Assembly (NCBI GenBank): GCA_936432065.2
Contig: OW386285.2
Location: 45,005,920 to 45,069,919 of the forward strand
Source: Rutpela maculata
Taxonomy: Eukaryota > Arthropoda > Insecta > Coleoptera > Cerambycidae
Direction of reading: 5' to 3'
Length of the DNA: 64,000 nucleotides
Every line of letters begins with the position of its first letter. Position 1 is the first letter of the stretch. The translations under genes were made by a program, and so were the position numbers. Positions 11,441 through 22,719 of this stretch are shown here, one piece after another. The notes under the pieces are model-generated. The model saw only the letters and a list, made by a program, of their open reading frames with translations. It made no database searches and had not been told where the DNA came from.

Positions 11441-12277
11441 ATACATGGGTATATATAGGTGAAACCTAAGAAAACTGACTTTTTTGTGTCTGCCTGTATA
11501 ATTAGACAATTAGAATATTTTGTGATAACAGATTTTTTATTTAATGGGGTTATTTCATCTTAAAGAAAAACTTAAAAATATACAAGAATAGTGTATTGGT
11601 AAATACTATTTCTTTATTATTTGTACTACGCGAGCCCACCCTAAGTGCCCGTGCACCCCCCCTTCCCCCCCGATCCTTTAGGACAATGTTTTTCATAAAG
11701 ATTAAAGCCTAAGGAACAATTTAAGACATGTCCTAAAAAAAAAATTGGCTGCACTTTCAAAATGACATCCGTTAAAAAAAAAATTTGCAAATGTGGTTTT
11801 TGTCATTTAACACAAAAACTAAAAAAGATTGGGAAAAACTTTCTACACAAAAAACAAAGTGCATAAAATTTTCTACAATTTTGTTCCTATACAATATTTG
11901 CATAGGAGTTACCATTTTCCTGATAAATGATTCATCTCTTAAAATAAAATATAAAATTCAATATAAAATATAACATTACGGAAGCCCACCCTAACTGTCC
12001 GTGCACCTCCCCGATCCTTGGGGACAATGTTTTTCATAAAGATTAAAGCCTAAGGCACAATTTAAGACATGTCCTAAAAAAAAACTGGCTGTACTTTCAA
12101 AATGGCGTCCATTTAAAAAAAATGCAAATATGGTTTTTGTCATTTAACACAAAAACTAAAAAACATGGAGAAAAAGTGCATAAAATTTTCTACAATTTTG
12201 TTCCTATACAATATTTGGATAGGAGTTACCGTTTTCCAGATACCACTATTACCGTTTTCGAGATAAATGTCTGCAAA

Positions 12278-12280
12278 TTA

Positions 12281-12309
<29 letters not shown>
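12278..12309. repeat. (ATT)n microsatellite
   Basis: About ten uninterrupted ATT units. Confidence 0.95.
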
Positions 12310-12311
<2 letters not shown>

Positions 12312-12699
12312 TTCTTTCAGCTTATTTTATTTTATTTTTATGTTAATAATATAAAATTATATTATACGCCTTACAATAATTGTCACAGTTATTTCCTCTA
12401 AGTGATTTACCAATATATGAATTTCTATGTTTTCTTCATTTTGGACTCATTTATCTGGAAAACGGTAACTCCTATCAAAATAATGTATAGGTACAACATT
12501 GTAGAAAATTTTATGCACGTTGTTTTTTGTGGAAAAAGTTTCTGTCCATCTTTTTTAGTTTTTGTGTTAAATGACAAAAACAACATTGGCAACAGTTTCT
12601 TTTTAACATATTGCCGCCATTTTGAAAGTACAGCCAGTTTTTTTTTTAGGACATGTCTTAAATTGTTCCTTAGGCATGAATCTTTATGAAAAACATTGT

Positions 12700-12935
12700 C
12701 CCCAAGGATAGGGCAAAGAGGAAGAGTTCTAGTTGATCCGCATCGTAAATTACACAAGGCAAATCGAAAATTCGGCTCTGCACGAACGAATCAAAACTGG
12801 TATTTTTTGACATTTAGCGAAGACGGCAAAACGAAATGTCAGTCACACATCAAGATAGGTAATGGTGAAGTTTGCATTTCATGGCTGCCAAACAAATTTA
12901 CTGCTTTAACTATACTACACATGCGTGACCATTGA
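12700..12935 (+). pseudogene. Possible BED zinc-finger remnant of a hAT-type transposase
   Basis: The frame from 12750 reads GSARTNQNWYFLTFSEDGK, then TKCQS and finally TALTILHMRDH before a TGA. The order aromatic-rich WYF, then Cys, then T..L..HM...H resembles a BED zinc finger, which binds DNA in hAT transposases. One of the two cysteines expected in the finger is not visible, and nothing of the catalytic domain remains. It could also be another small transposon-encoded zinc finger. The assignment is tentative. Confidence 0.35.
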
Positions 12936-13394
12936 CGTCACGGCTTTTGGCGGGAACTATCATTTTAAAATTATAAATTGAATTTAAAATTATTTAACGT
13001 CCATAAAAAAAATTGCCATTACATATACTTAGTTATTACTAGTCCTAGAATCCAAATTTAATATAAATAAAAATTATGAAATAACCCCATTATGCTAAGG
13101 CAACCCCATCTTGGAAATTTCTGACATAGTCACAAAAATACACTATGATGTATCGTAATAGATTATAGTACAAAAATTACACCATTTAAAACAGACAATT
13201 TGCCTATTAAGTACTCTCTATGTTCAGAATTACTTTTTGGGTGTACATTTGAAAATGTCAGTCCAACTCAAACTGTAAATAGCTAGTTAATTTTATTATG
13301 ACCTTATTAATGCCACACACCAAAACCTATTAGGGAGTTCCGCATTGAACAACATTTTTAGAAATTTAAATATTTAATAATACCTGATTGAAGT

Positions 13395-13890
13395 CCTGAT
13401 ACCAAACTAATCCTACAATTAATATTGATGACATTTACGGGCCTTTCAGAGACTATGGAGCAATTGCTGGAGAACCTCCCGTAATTTGTCGAAGTAAGGT
13501 GAATAATTCAGTAACCGGTACATCAGTTTCCACGTCTTATGTCCCTGAGGCCAACACTATCGAAAGCTCCGGGTCAGCAGGACGATTGGCATACTTTAAA
13601 CATGATACTGGACATATAAACTTGGCATTTATGGAATCCAGTGGGTAAGTTGTAGGTAAAGTTGATCAAAAAATTTATTATTTAACAATTCACGAGGAAT
13701 TAGTGTTGAAATGCTCTCAGAGATAACATCACTACCTAGATTTGTAACTGTGATTATCTCTTTTAGAGCTTATGAAGAATGAGTCCCCACTTGTTATATT
13801 AATCAATATGTATGTTTTCATATTAAAGATAAAATTAGTACATACATTTCTGATTGTGATTATCTATTTTAGAGCTCACGAAAAATGAAC
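13395..13890 (+). repeat. Dispersed repeat with conserved, unrecognised coding stretch (copy 2)
   Basis: The frame beginning near 13425 reads IDDIYGPFRDYGAIAGEPP, VICRSKVNNSVTGTSVSTS and SAGRLAYFKHDTGHINLAF up to a stop near 13648. The part from VNNSV on matches the minus-strand frame at 3423-3614, and the flanks also match, including the phrase TGTGATTATCT near 13748 and 13855. The longer frame here shows that the coding part extends upstream of that in copy 1. No family was recognised. Confidence 0.5.
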
Positions 13891-14199
13891 CAAACTGTAT
13901 GTTGTTATTATATTTTGCTTGTAAAGAAAAAAATTGTTGTAATACATTAATCCATCATTAATATTATACCTTATGTCTTTAATTTTTGTCTTCGTCCCAA
14001 GAAGGCGGAGATATTGTCTCCAAGAAATACGTTTCCCAATGCGACTCCCCTATATTGTATTATTCCGAATCGTCTTATTTATTAGCCACATCAACCGAAG
14101 AAAGAACATATAACAGTAGTTGATAGTTCAAGGAAAGCCAGTTCTCGAGAGGCGAAGAGGAGTGATAGGAAAAGTCATAGTCTTGGCTCATGGGTCTTA

Positions 14200-14320
14200 C
14201 AAGCAACAGCGACTGATGGAGTGATGTTGTCTGACGTACCATACAATAAAGGTAGGCTAACTAAAATAATTAATGTATCAAAAAAATCTGTCAAAAGACT
14301 TTGTGAATAAGAAGATGAAG
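14200..14320 (+). repeat. Repeat shared with 25690-25795
   Basis: Here the plus strand reads ATGTTGTCTGACGTACCAT and later CTTTGTGAATAAGAAG. At 25700-25793 the same order appears with substitutions (ATGTTGTCAGACGTGCCAC, CATTGCGAATAAGAAG). Read in one frame, both give VMLSDVP followed by a basic stretch with KSVK. It is probably a transposon coding fragment. No family was recognised. Confidence 0.45.
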
Positions 14321-14564
14321 ATTTTTCTAGGTACTGTCGTTCAGAAGATATACGTAAAGAATCGTTCCTCGCTGTCCTTTCAATGTCGCAGTATCGAAAA
14401 CTCACACGGTATGTATAAGGACGTCAAACTAATAATAATAACAATAATAATAATAACAATAATATTAATTTTATTATTGAAAAGAAATTACGCCGAAGTG
14501 TTTTGACAAGTCAAATAAAAGAATATCGGTAAACAAATTTAACAAAAAACACATAAGACTAATA

Positions 14565-15577
14565 TACAGTGCTTTCAGTTCAAAACTTGCCACCCAGAAT
14601 AACTCGTCATCTGATGTAGACACGATTTTCAGCAGAAACACGTCGATTTAGTTTTCGGAGGGAACTTCAAAACCACTGTTGGTTGAATTTTGTGTTGCAC
14701 CCCGGCGACCCCATCTTTATAATTTCAATTGGCACTCTCTGTCTTGTGACACATCATTTTAAGCGGCTTAAAAAGTTCTATCCGTATACCAAAAAGAAAT
14801 GAAATTGTTCTATCCGTTTCTGAGATAAAAGCAAAATTAAAGAGCAAAAAAAATTTGATATAAAACAAGTACTTTGTTATTAAGTGTTTTGTTAAGTAAA
14901 CAGTTATTCAAAAATGATTTATACTTTGGTAGAGAGAACAGAGATTATCTACATTTACGGAAGTGAAAATCCTTGCGCTCGAAGTTACAGCTCGAGTTTT
15001 CAACGGTAGACACCCTGTTAAACGTGTAAGTCATCAGTATGGACTTGATTTAGTTAGAAAATTTGACAATACTGACCAAGAACCAAGAATTTTGGACGAG
15101 GCAACGCAGATCGAAGTTCTTGGTCATTTCGCTGCTCCTCCTTGCGCTCTTCCCGTGAGGCAATGGTTGGATGAAACATTTCCTGTGAAATGGATTGGAA
15201 GGAGAGGTGAGAAAGTGTGAAGGAGATTGGCTGCCACGATCTCCAGATTTAACGTCACTTGATGTCTTTCTGTGGGGTACTTAAAAACTCAAGTTTATAA
15301 AACACAGCCAGAAGACATTGATGATCTGAAGCTAGAATAACTTGAGAATGTAGACAGATATCCCGGGAAACATTTCGAAAAGTACGGCAAGAATTCGAAA
15401 ATAGACTCTATTATTGTTTAGCAAATAATGGAACTCACTTTGAACATTTAATAAAATAATTTTCAACTAACAGTGGTTTTGAAGTTCCACCTCGAAAAGT
15501 AAATCGACGTGTTTTTGCTCAAAATCGTGTCTACTTCAGAAGACAAGTTATTCTGGGTGGCAAAAGTAACATGTAAC
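14565..15577 (+). mobile_element. Internally deleted mariner-like element with about 100-bp TIRs
   Basis: The left TIR includes TTGCCACCCAGAATAACT, GTAGACACGATTTT and AACACGTCGATTTA up to CTTCAAAACCACTGTT (14579-14682). The right TIR (15463-15568) is its inverse with scattered mismatches. TA dinucleotides lie near both ends. A broken transposase gene occupies the middle. Confidence 0.8.
14914..15415 (+). pseudogene. Mariner-like (IS630/Tc1 superfamily) transposase remnant
   Basis: An ATG at 14914 opens MIYTLVERTEIIYIYGSEN, a typical helix-turn-helix start. A frameshift follows, then RVFNGRHPVKRVSHQYGLDL. Most of the catalytic core is deleted, so the text jumps through ATQIEVLGHFA to ALPVRQWLDETFPVKWIGRRG. 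Just past the stop, another frame gives SPDLTSLDVFLWG with the third catalytic Asp and then KTQVYKTQPEDIDDL. The first and second catalytic Asp are missing. The element could only move with help from another transposase. Confidence 0.85.
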
Positions 15578-15579
15578 AT

Positions 15580-18150
15580 TAGTCCTAATATAAAAACTTA
15601 GATGGCAAGTAAAACACAACTATATAACAAACATTTGGATACGATCTGAATATAGTCAACACCCATGATACTATGAAACAGGATATATGCTTGATACGAG
15701 TTATCAGGTTTTGATCTGCTGTGCGCATAGCGTCACTATTTGGTCACTTTCAAATTGAGCCCATGCAGCCGCGTGTCCAATGTCTGCCTAAAAATACATC
15801 GAAAACCATAAGACCTAGAAGGCTGCAATTTGCAGGCAGATATTTTACTTTTTAATATCATAAAATTTAAAGACTGCGTTTGTCAGCACTTTTTCTTTTT
15901 GAAATAAGGCCGTTGTGGGTTTAAATGTTGGTGAAACACATCCAAAATAATTGATACTCCCAGGTATGGATCTGTTGCACCGTTGATTTTTCAACGGATT
16001 AAAAGCTATTAGTATATTAGTTGTCATGTAACTATTGTTTTTATTTAATATCAAATATTAATTCATTTAATTAAACACAATAAATAGTAGTGGTAAATAA
16101 TATACTACTTTAATTACATTAATTATGAAACAGTGCATTTATCTAACGTTGTTCAAGAAAATAGACAAACAAAGAAAAATGAAAAATATTAAATCTATTA
16201 TTTAGCAATTTTGATTTTTTTTTTCGAGATAAATTGCCGAATTCTTTAATGTATTTATTATGAAAATACATTTTGCCTCTTCAAAATAGCATTTTCGCAG
16301 TATGACATAATTCAATAGCGCAGGATATATTGATATGTTCTCTCATATAATTATTACAAATATTTAATAACTCTCCATTGATTTGCTCAAAAATCTCATT
16401 TTTTGACCCTGCAAGAAAATCTTAATTCGATTTCATTAAACACACTAACGGACATAGTTTTTACACCTAAAGAAAAACGTTTCTGTCTTGTTATATCCGC
16501 ACCTGTAAATTTTCACAGTTTATCGAAAAAAAAAATCATATTTTCTACACTTATTTAAATTTGACCTTCATATTAACACATTTTGTTAACAAATATGGAA
16601 TCATAACACGGTAAGAAAATTGAGATTAATTCGTTGTCTCGTTTTTGAGTTGGAGCTAGTTAAAAGAAAAAAATAATTGTAACTTATTTTACAATTTTCT
16701 CACATTCTTGGCTCTATCTTTTGTCTCGACCAACCAAAAGAGTCGTAGTTTTTGTATTTCACCGAAGGATAAGCTTCTAAACATTTTGGTTAAGGTAATT
16801 TTCGTTTACACCTAAAATAAAAATTGATCGCTGAACCAATCATGGTTCATGGTATCATGGTCAACACCATAACAAACAACATATTACATATAATTTAAAT
16901 CTGATAGATCATAATAAGCATTGGCCAAAAGGTGGTTTAAAGTTTGTTTCAAATTGTTTAATGGGCAATTCCTTAATAATATTTGAAAGTGAATTGAGTA
17001 ATACAAATAAAACAAGTGACAATAATACGCCTTCTTTTTGTTATGTCAATGGTGGTTGCAAAGTATACCACGAAATGTAGGATTAAAATTTATTCGATAA
17101 TAAACGAATTTGAGTGAACGATCAGAGTGAACGGTTGTGCGTCTGAAACTCTCCAACTCAAAAACGTAAAAAAAAACCGGTAAAACTGCGTTAAATTTGA
17201 CAAAGCTGAGGTGAATTTTAGCTTAAGAAATTCGGATTAAATTGATGTGTCATAACAAAAGAACAAAGTTGAAATATAATTAATATTTTGAAATAACTAA
17301 TACAGAGTTATTTAGTGGCAATCATTATGGTGCATAAAGAAACGAGCTTAAAGAAACCAATATATAAATACGACCCAAACCCGGCTTATAAGAGATAAGT
17401 ACATCTTAGTTTATTTATGCCTTAATGACTACAAGTGTCTGCCCCATAAAACCATTGAAATGTTTAGATCCAGACCCTTGAAAAATCGACATCTGTCTAC
17501 TAATTTATAACAGCAGTAAATTATTGAAATATGGCCAAATAAATTGTTTTTATCATTATAAAAATATTCAAATGAATTTAATTATCGTAAAATATTTCGT
17601 TCTCTCAAATAATTATTTTTTTCAGAATGATTAAAAATACTCAAACGAATTTAATATAAATTAAACCCGCAATAATCCAATGCATCCTCTTAAAGAAGGG
17701 ACAGAACAATTTCTTACGTAAATTTTCAAGTGAGGTATTTTATAATTGTTAAAAGTACTCAAATGAATTTAATGCCGTTTTTCAAAACGGTTCCAGCGAT
17801 TAAAAAAAACTATTTAACATATTGACTTAAATCTTTCGGTAACTTGTCGAAAATCATGTTGGCAAGTTAGCTAATGTACAATTTTTTTTCAAAAGCTTGT
17901 TATTTATATTGTATGCCCCTTTTGTACCCGTTTTTGGTCAGAAAAATGGTATTTTTTTATTTTTGTCACTAAAATAAGCGTGGAATTTTCTTTGTTGGAA
18001 TTTTGACTAATGTCGAACTAAAGAACGCAATTTTTAATAAGACTGTTGCTGATATTTGCGTGTCAGACCATTGGGGGCGGAACTATCGCTGGAACCGTTT
18101 GCCATGTTATTTTTGAGGTCTCAACTTCAGCGCACGTAATGAAGGCAAAA
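15580..18150. other. AT-rich stretch without a recognisable gene
   Basis: No gene or paired repeat ends were found. The interval contains several homopolymer runs and repeated CTCAAATGAATTTAAT phrases near 17570, 17640 and 17760, about 70-120 bp apart, which may be an old tandem or dispersed repeat. Confidence 0.4.
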
Positions 18151-18155
18151 AGAAC

Positions 18156-18922
18156 GTAAATATTTCGTGTAAACACGAGATTACCTTTCCTCCCCGTTTT
18201 CGAGGGTGCTGAATACGATGAAAGTGGTGGGAGAAGTTTTTGACCGACTCAACTCCCTGACACGGCTAAAAACCACTCCTTTACGTAGATCCCTTTATGT
18301 TTCCATATATAAACGGGTCTGGAGTGTGATTTATCGACGGGTTATATATATTTGAAATGACATGGAAGGGGGTTATAGAGTAAGTGGAATCCAGGCAGCA
18401 GACCTAGGAGGTTGATTAAACCCTCCCGAGGGATTTTCCTTTTTGATTCGGTTCAAACGTTTATCCCCAGTTTTCGGTGTCGCTGATCACGAGAAAAATA
18501 TTCATTTTTATTTCCAACCTCTCCTTCACTCACCAGAAAACATGCTATCCAGGATTTACAGGTTTTTTGGCACATGGTCGTTATTCCTGTGTATATCCCT
18601 TCATTTTTCGGGGATAAGCGTTTGAACCGAATCATTTGAAAAAAAAAAAAGATTTTCCACCTCTCAGGAGGGTTTAATCAACCCCTAGGCCTTCTTTCTG
18701 GATTCCAGTTACCCTATAATCCCTTTTAATATTATTTCAAGTATAACCCGTCGATAAGTCGCTCCCCAGACCCGTTTATATATGAAAACATAAAGGGATC
18801 CCCATAAAAGAGGTGGTTTTTGGCCGTTGCGGCGGGCAAAAACTTCTCCCACCACTTCCATCATATTCAGCACTCTCGAAAACGGAGGGAAAGGTAATCT
18901 CGTCTTTGCACGGAATATTTAC
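18156..18922. mobile_element. Long inverted repeat (foldback-type element), arms about 310 bp
   Basis: The left arm runs from GTAAATATTTC at 18156 to about 18467, and the right arm from about 18613 to 18922. Shared blocks include GAGATTACCTTTCC, GTGGTGGGAGAAGTTTTT, ATATATAAACGGGTCTGG, ATCGACGGGTTATA and GGTTGATTAAACCCTCC. The spacer is about 145 bp with no recognisable gene. The arms differ by many substitutions and small indels, so the element is not recent. Confidence 0.8.
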
Positions 18923-19125
18923 AAAAAACTCGTCAAATAATGCTTCATTACATTGTAATGAAGCATTCTTTAAATTCCTGCTCCATTACTAAGATTCCGG
19001 ATTTACACACGACACCAATGTGCACACGGCCCGCAAATCTACCAGTTCCCGTCTAGAGGCGCGGATTTGCACACGACACTAAACTATACGCAGTACTACG
19101 TCACCAGTAAGCGAGGATTCTCGGA

Positions 19126-19133
19126 TATAAAAG
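19126..19133 (+). promoter_or_regulatory. TATA box of the solo LTR
   Basis: TATAAAAG stands about 170 bp into the LTR in a GC-rich setting, the usual place for the LTR core promoter. The orientation agrees with the AATAAA signal downstream. Confidence 0.6.
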
Positions 19134-19364
19134 CCCGGCCGCAAATCAACATAATTCAGAGTGGATAATTCTGCCAATCGGTCTACAGCGTGCTGAGCTG
19201 GACATATTGCAGTTTTGTGCATCTCCAGACGCAAACACGACGGAACGAATGCAATCTGACCCTGGGAATCCTACAGCGTGTTGAACTGGGACCCCTTGAG
19301 TCGTTAGTCATTCCCCGGCGCCGTTTCGCCGCCAAAGCCAGAGACGTCGCATCGCAACCGTTAC

Positions 19365-19385
19365 ACTCTCTCTCTCTCTCTCTCT
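19365..19385. repeat. (CT)n microsatellite within the LTR
   Basis: About ten CT units. Confidence 0.9.
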
Positions 19386-19977
19386 GTTTCTCTCAGATAA
19401 TAGAAAATGTTGTCTTAAGAACCGTAAAAGATACGGACATATAACCTGTACCTGTATGTTATGTAACACTGCCACACATTACCTTTTTGAAAAAGTAAAT
19501 AAATTGTTTATATCTTTATTGGGCTGTCTTATTAACTAATCTGGACCCTGATTAATCTCCGAACCAGCTACCCGACAACAAACCGTTACAACATAGACTA
19601 TGTTGCACATTTTTATTTATGGCGGCAAAAAAAAATTGTGAACTTTAAAAGTTGCCTAATACTTTGTAAAAAGTTTTGTACATAAAAATAATAAAGGTTT
19701 TCTGAAAAAAAAAAAAAAATCCAAAAAATTGTCAATTTTTTTCCTTAAAAATCAAAATAACCCATTAGCCAGTCAGTAGCTCTAATTGTAATGTCAGCAA
19801 TATTACTGCCATCTTTTAACTCTCTCGCAAAAGTAGTATCACAAGCCTAAATCAACATATACACCAAATTCCTGCTCTCATTTTCACCTGTTTTTCCTAT
19901 AATTCCTGAATTATAGGCAATAATATTATGATGTTGTCAATGCGAGCACCCGGTCTCACTCCTTCTCACTACTTGCT

Positions 19978-20513
19978 AATTGACGATTTGCACGAAAGAA
20001 AGTTTGGTAAAAAGTGTCTGGATTGGTATCACTGTAATTCACTGCACATGTTGACCAACTCGTCTAATTTCCAAACTTTGTAACAATTAAATACCTATTA
20101 TATAATAACCATAACATTGTTTTCATTATCTTTAATGTTAAACCTACATAAATCATCTTTATTAGGTTGTTTCGTAGTCTACAATATTTAAAAAATGTCG
20201 AATTATGCATTTTGTCAATCACTGCAGCCAACTCTTCTAAACTGAGAGTTGGAAACAGTGTTTGACAAATTGCATAATTCGACATTTTTTAAATATTGTA
20301 GACTACGAAACAACCTAACAAATATGATTTATATTCAATGGAAGTAGGTTTAACATTAAAGATAATGAAAACAATGTTATGATTATTATATTATAGGTAT
20401 TTAATTGTTGCAAAGTTTGGAAATTAGACGAGTTGGCCAACATGTACAGTGAATTACAGTGATACCAATCTAGACACTTTTTACCAAACTTTCTGTCGTG
20501 CAAATCGTCAATT
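19978..20513. mobile_element. Near-perfect palindromic element, arms about 255 bp
   Basis: The unit begins AATTGACGATTTGCACG and ends with its inverse CGTGCAAATCGTCAATT. The arms match through GAATTATGCA and the centre is GCCAACTCTTCTAAACTGAG, which folds into a small loop. No gene lies inside. One half, from the centre outward, is repeated at 35935-36221. Confidence 0.85.
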
Positions 20514-20589
20514 GGTCCATTGGAACTTTCTGTATTTCCTATATCTCGAAATGAGCTATACATATTAATAGAAACAATTGTAATTCTAT

Positions 20590-21575
20590 TTGTATTTCAA
20601 TAAACTGTAAAAAATATTTGGAATTTTAATGCCTGACAGCCTGGGAACCTGTGGTAGAGTACGCATAAAAAAGTGGGTCTGATGTATAAACTTGATTAAG
20701 TAGCTAAAACTTGTAGCAATGAAGTATACAGTAAAATTTGCTCAAAATGTAGTTTTATTTAGTTCATGTGTTCCCAGTGAAACCTGCTGAATTTACGACA
20801 GTCGGTACTCGGGAATATTTTATAAGCATCCAGTTCCAGAAGTCGTGTTACTTTATATGTTTGCTTTCTGATTTTCTTGAAAAGCGAATTTATTAAAAGC
20901 AATTATTTGCATAAATATTTGCTGATATCATCAATATGTTGTATTTATAAATAAAACCATTAACTGTATATTTTGCAATTAAACAAATTTGTTAATTCTC
21001 TAATAATACACGTTTTCTAAAGTTTAGTTTTTCATGGTACAAAGTTTTCAGTTTGGCACAAATTAAATAAAAAAATAACAAAAATAATGGGGATCGAAAT
21101 TTTTGGCGTTGCAATGTTTTATTACCACTTCGTCAAACTCTAGGAATTCGATTTTGTCAAGATTGTTGAAACTCATTTTTTCCTCTTTAATTCACTGAAT
21201 TTAAAAAATTTCTGATTGCTTTCTTTCTTTTCTGTCCTTCGTTTTGTTTTTTGCTTTTATGTGTTCTTCTTCTTTCCACTTCTCATTTTCCTTTTTTCCA
21301 CTATAGTTTTGACACAATAGGGAACTTGCACAAAAAATAGAATTGAATTAAAATACTCAAAAAAATCATCAACTAACATCATTAAAAACCCCATAGACGA
21401 CAAAAAATTAAAAAAAAATATCTTCCAGAAATATAAGCGATTAAAATCTGCCTGATTTTACCCAGTCTTGAAACGTGACTTCAGAGCGAGAAGTACTATT
21501 CTGTGTAGCCAGATACGTATTCGTTGGAAGAACATCTTCAATATTTGTTGATTTTGAGTGATAATTTGTTATTTT
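20590..21575. other. AT-rich stretch, no gene seen
   Basis: Nothing recognisable beyond chance ORFs and a CT/T-rich tract near 21180-21300. Confidence 0.4.
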
Positions 21576-21581
21576 TATACA

Positions 21582-22711
21582 GTGTGTCTCACTTTTCACC
21601 ACTACACCCCAATATCTCGGCCATTTGTTGATCGATTTAGATCAAATTCGGTATACTAACTACTTTTGCTTCAGATTGTGATTAAAAAGTTATATAAAAA
21701 TTTTTTTTTCGAAATTAAATACGCCTACTATGATCAAAGGAAATTGGCAAAAATTAGGAATTTATATTAGCGATTGAGATAAGGTTTTTGTTTTTACAGA
21801 ATTTTGTTCGGCATGACTTAAAACCCCTCTATACCAAATTTCGTTAAAAAATATTTATTCTTCTACAAAAAAATCGTATCTAAGATTTCAATAATAATCA
21901 CCCTACTATTCGAGTTATTTATTGTCGAATATTTCCATAACTTGGTAGTCGTGTAATAAAGACACTAATTAAGCATTAGGACACATTTTTTATCAAAAAC
22001 ACTATTATGAAATGAATATTTGAAAAATGGTAGCTATTTTTTAAAATACTTAGAACTCGGCATACCAATAGCTTTGTTAACATGGAGTGCTTTGGAATAG
22101 ATTTGACAATTGCATCGAATGTCAAATTAAACTTAAACATGGCTGCACAACAATTAATTATTGCTGATAAAATTGAAATAATAAGAATTGTCAAATTCAT
22201 TCCAAAGCACTCCATGTTAACAAAGATATTGGTATGCCGAGTTCTAAATATTTTAAAAAATAGCCACCATTTTTCAAATATTCATTTCATAATAGTGTTT
22301 TGGATAAAAAATGTGTCCGAATGCTTAATTATCGTCATTATTACACGACTACCAAGTTATGTAAATATCCGACAATAAATAACTCGAATAGTAGGGTGAT
22401 TATTATTGAAATCTTAGATATGATTTTTTTGTACAGGAATGAATATTTTTTAACGAAATTTGGTATACAGAGGTTTTAGGTCATGCCGAACAAGATTCTG
22501 TAAAAACAAACACCCTATCTCAATCGTTAATATAGATTCCTAATTTTTGCCAATTTCTTTTGATCATAGTAGGCGTATTTAATTTCGAAAAAAAAAATTT
22601 TAAATAACTTTTTAATCACAATCTGAAGCAAAAGTAGTATACCAAATTTGATCTAAATCGATCAACAAATGGCCGAGATATTGAGGTGTAGTGATGAAAA
22701 GTGAGACACAC
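21582..22711. mobile_element. TIR transposon collapsed to 530-bp arms and a 70-bp core
   Basis: The ends read GTGTGTCTCACTTTTCA and inverse. The left arm is 21582-22112 and the right arm 22185-22711. They match over blocks such as TATCTCGGCCATTTGTTGAT, CATAGTAGGCGTATTTAAT and AACATGGAGTGCTTTGGAAT. The 70-bp core holds an ATG at 22139 opening MAAQQLIIADKIEIIRIV, which looks like the first residues of a mariner-type transposase helix-turn-helix. Almost all of the gene was therefore lost, while the full TIRs were kept. Confidence 0.8.
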
Positions 22712-22719
22712 ATAAGCTT

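Larger units (their letters stand above)
10147..11498 (+). mobile_element. TIR transposon with CACAGGCA-type ends and subterminal tandem repeats
   Basis: The left end starts CACAGGCAC followed by an A-rich run and GTCAATTTTCTGAGGTT. The right end, inverted, reads TACAGGCAGACAC, an A-rich run, and GTCAGTTTTCTTAGGTT. Inside each end lie tandem units of about 145-150 bp built around CGCTGAACACGATCCCGATG: about two on the left (10200-10480, inverted) and about four on the right (10940-11440). The middle carries the C-terminal part of a transposase-like gene on the plus strand. The same design recurs at 51337-54880 and, truncated, at 48015-48860. Confidence 0.75.
11543..13093. mobile_element. TIR element with three internal copies of a 300-bp segment
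   Basis: The ends read AATGGGGTTATTTCAT (11543) and its inverse ATGAAATAACCCCATT (ending about 13093). Inside, a segment containing GACAATGTTTTTCATAAAG, TTTAAGACATGTCCTAAA and TTGTCATTTAACACAAAAAC occurs at about 11640-11940 (+), 11990-12270 (+) and 12425-12720 (-). A BED-finger-like coding remnant sits at 12700-12935. No target duplication was settled. Confidence 0.55.
18954..19590 (+). mobile_element. Solo LTR of a retrotransposon
   Basis: The 637-bp unit starts TGTAATGAAGC and ends CCGTTACA, with the short inverted ends TGTAA/TTACA. It is flanked by ACAT on both sides (18950-18953 and 19591-19594), a 4-bp target duplication as for gypsy elements. Inside are a TATA box (19126-19133), a (CT)n tract and an AATAAA signal near 19496. 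It is clearly richer in G and C than its surroundings. No internal region is present, so it probably arose by LTR-LTR recombination. Confidence 0.75.

Noticed and set aside
18443..18635. Two mirror ORFs starting with the same MIRFKRLSP peptide.
   Set aside because: They arise from the two arms of the 18156-18922 inverted repeat and have no protein-like conservation.
22082..22378. A 98-codon ORF and its mirror on the minus strand (21976-22215) as protein genes.
   Set aside because: Both are produced by the inverted arms of one transposon. Only the first few codons from 22139 look like a real transposase start.
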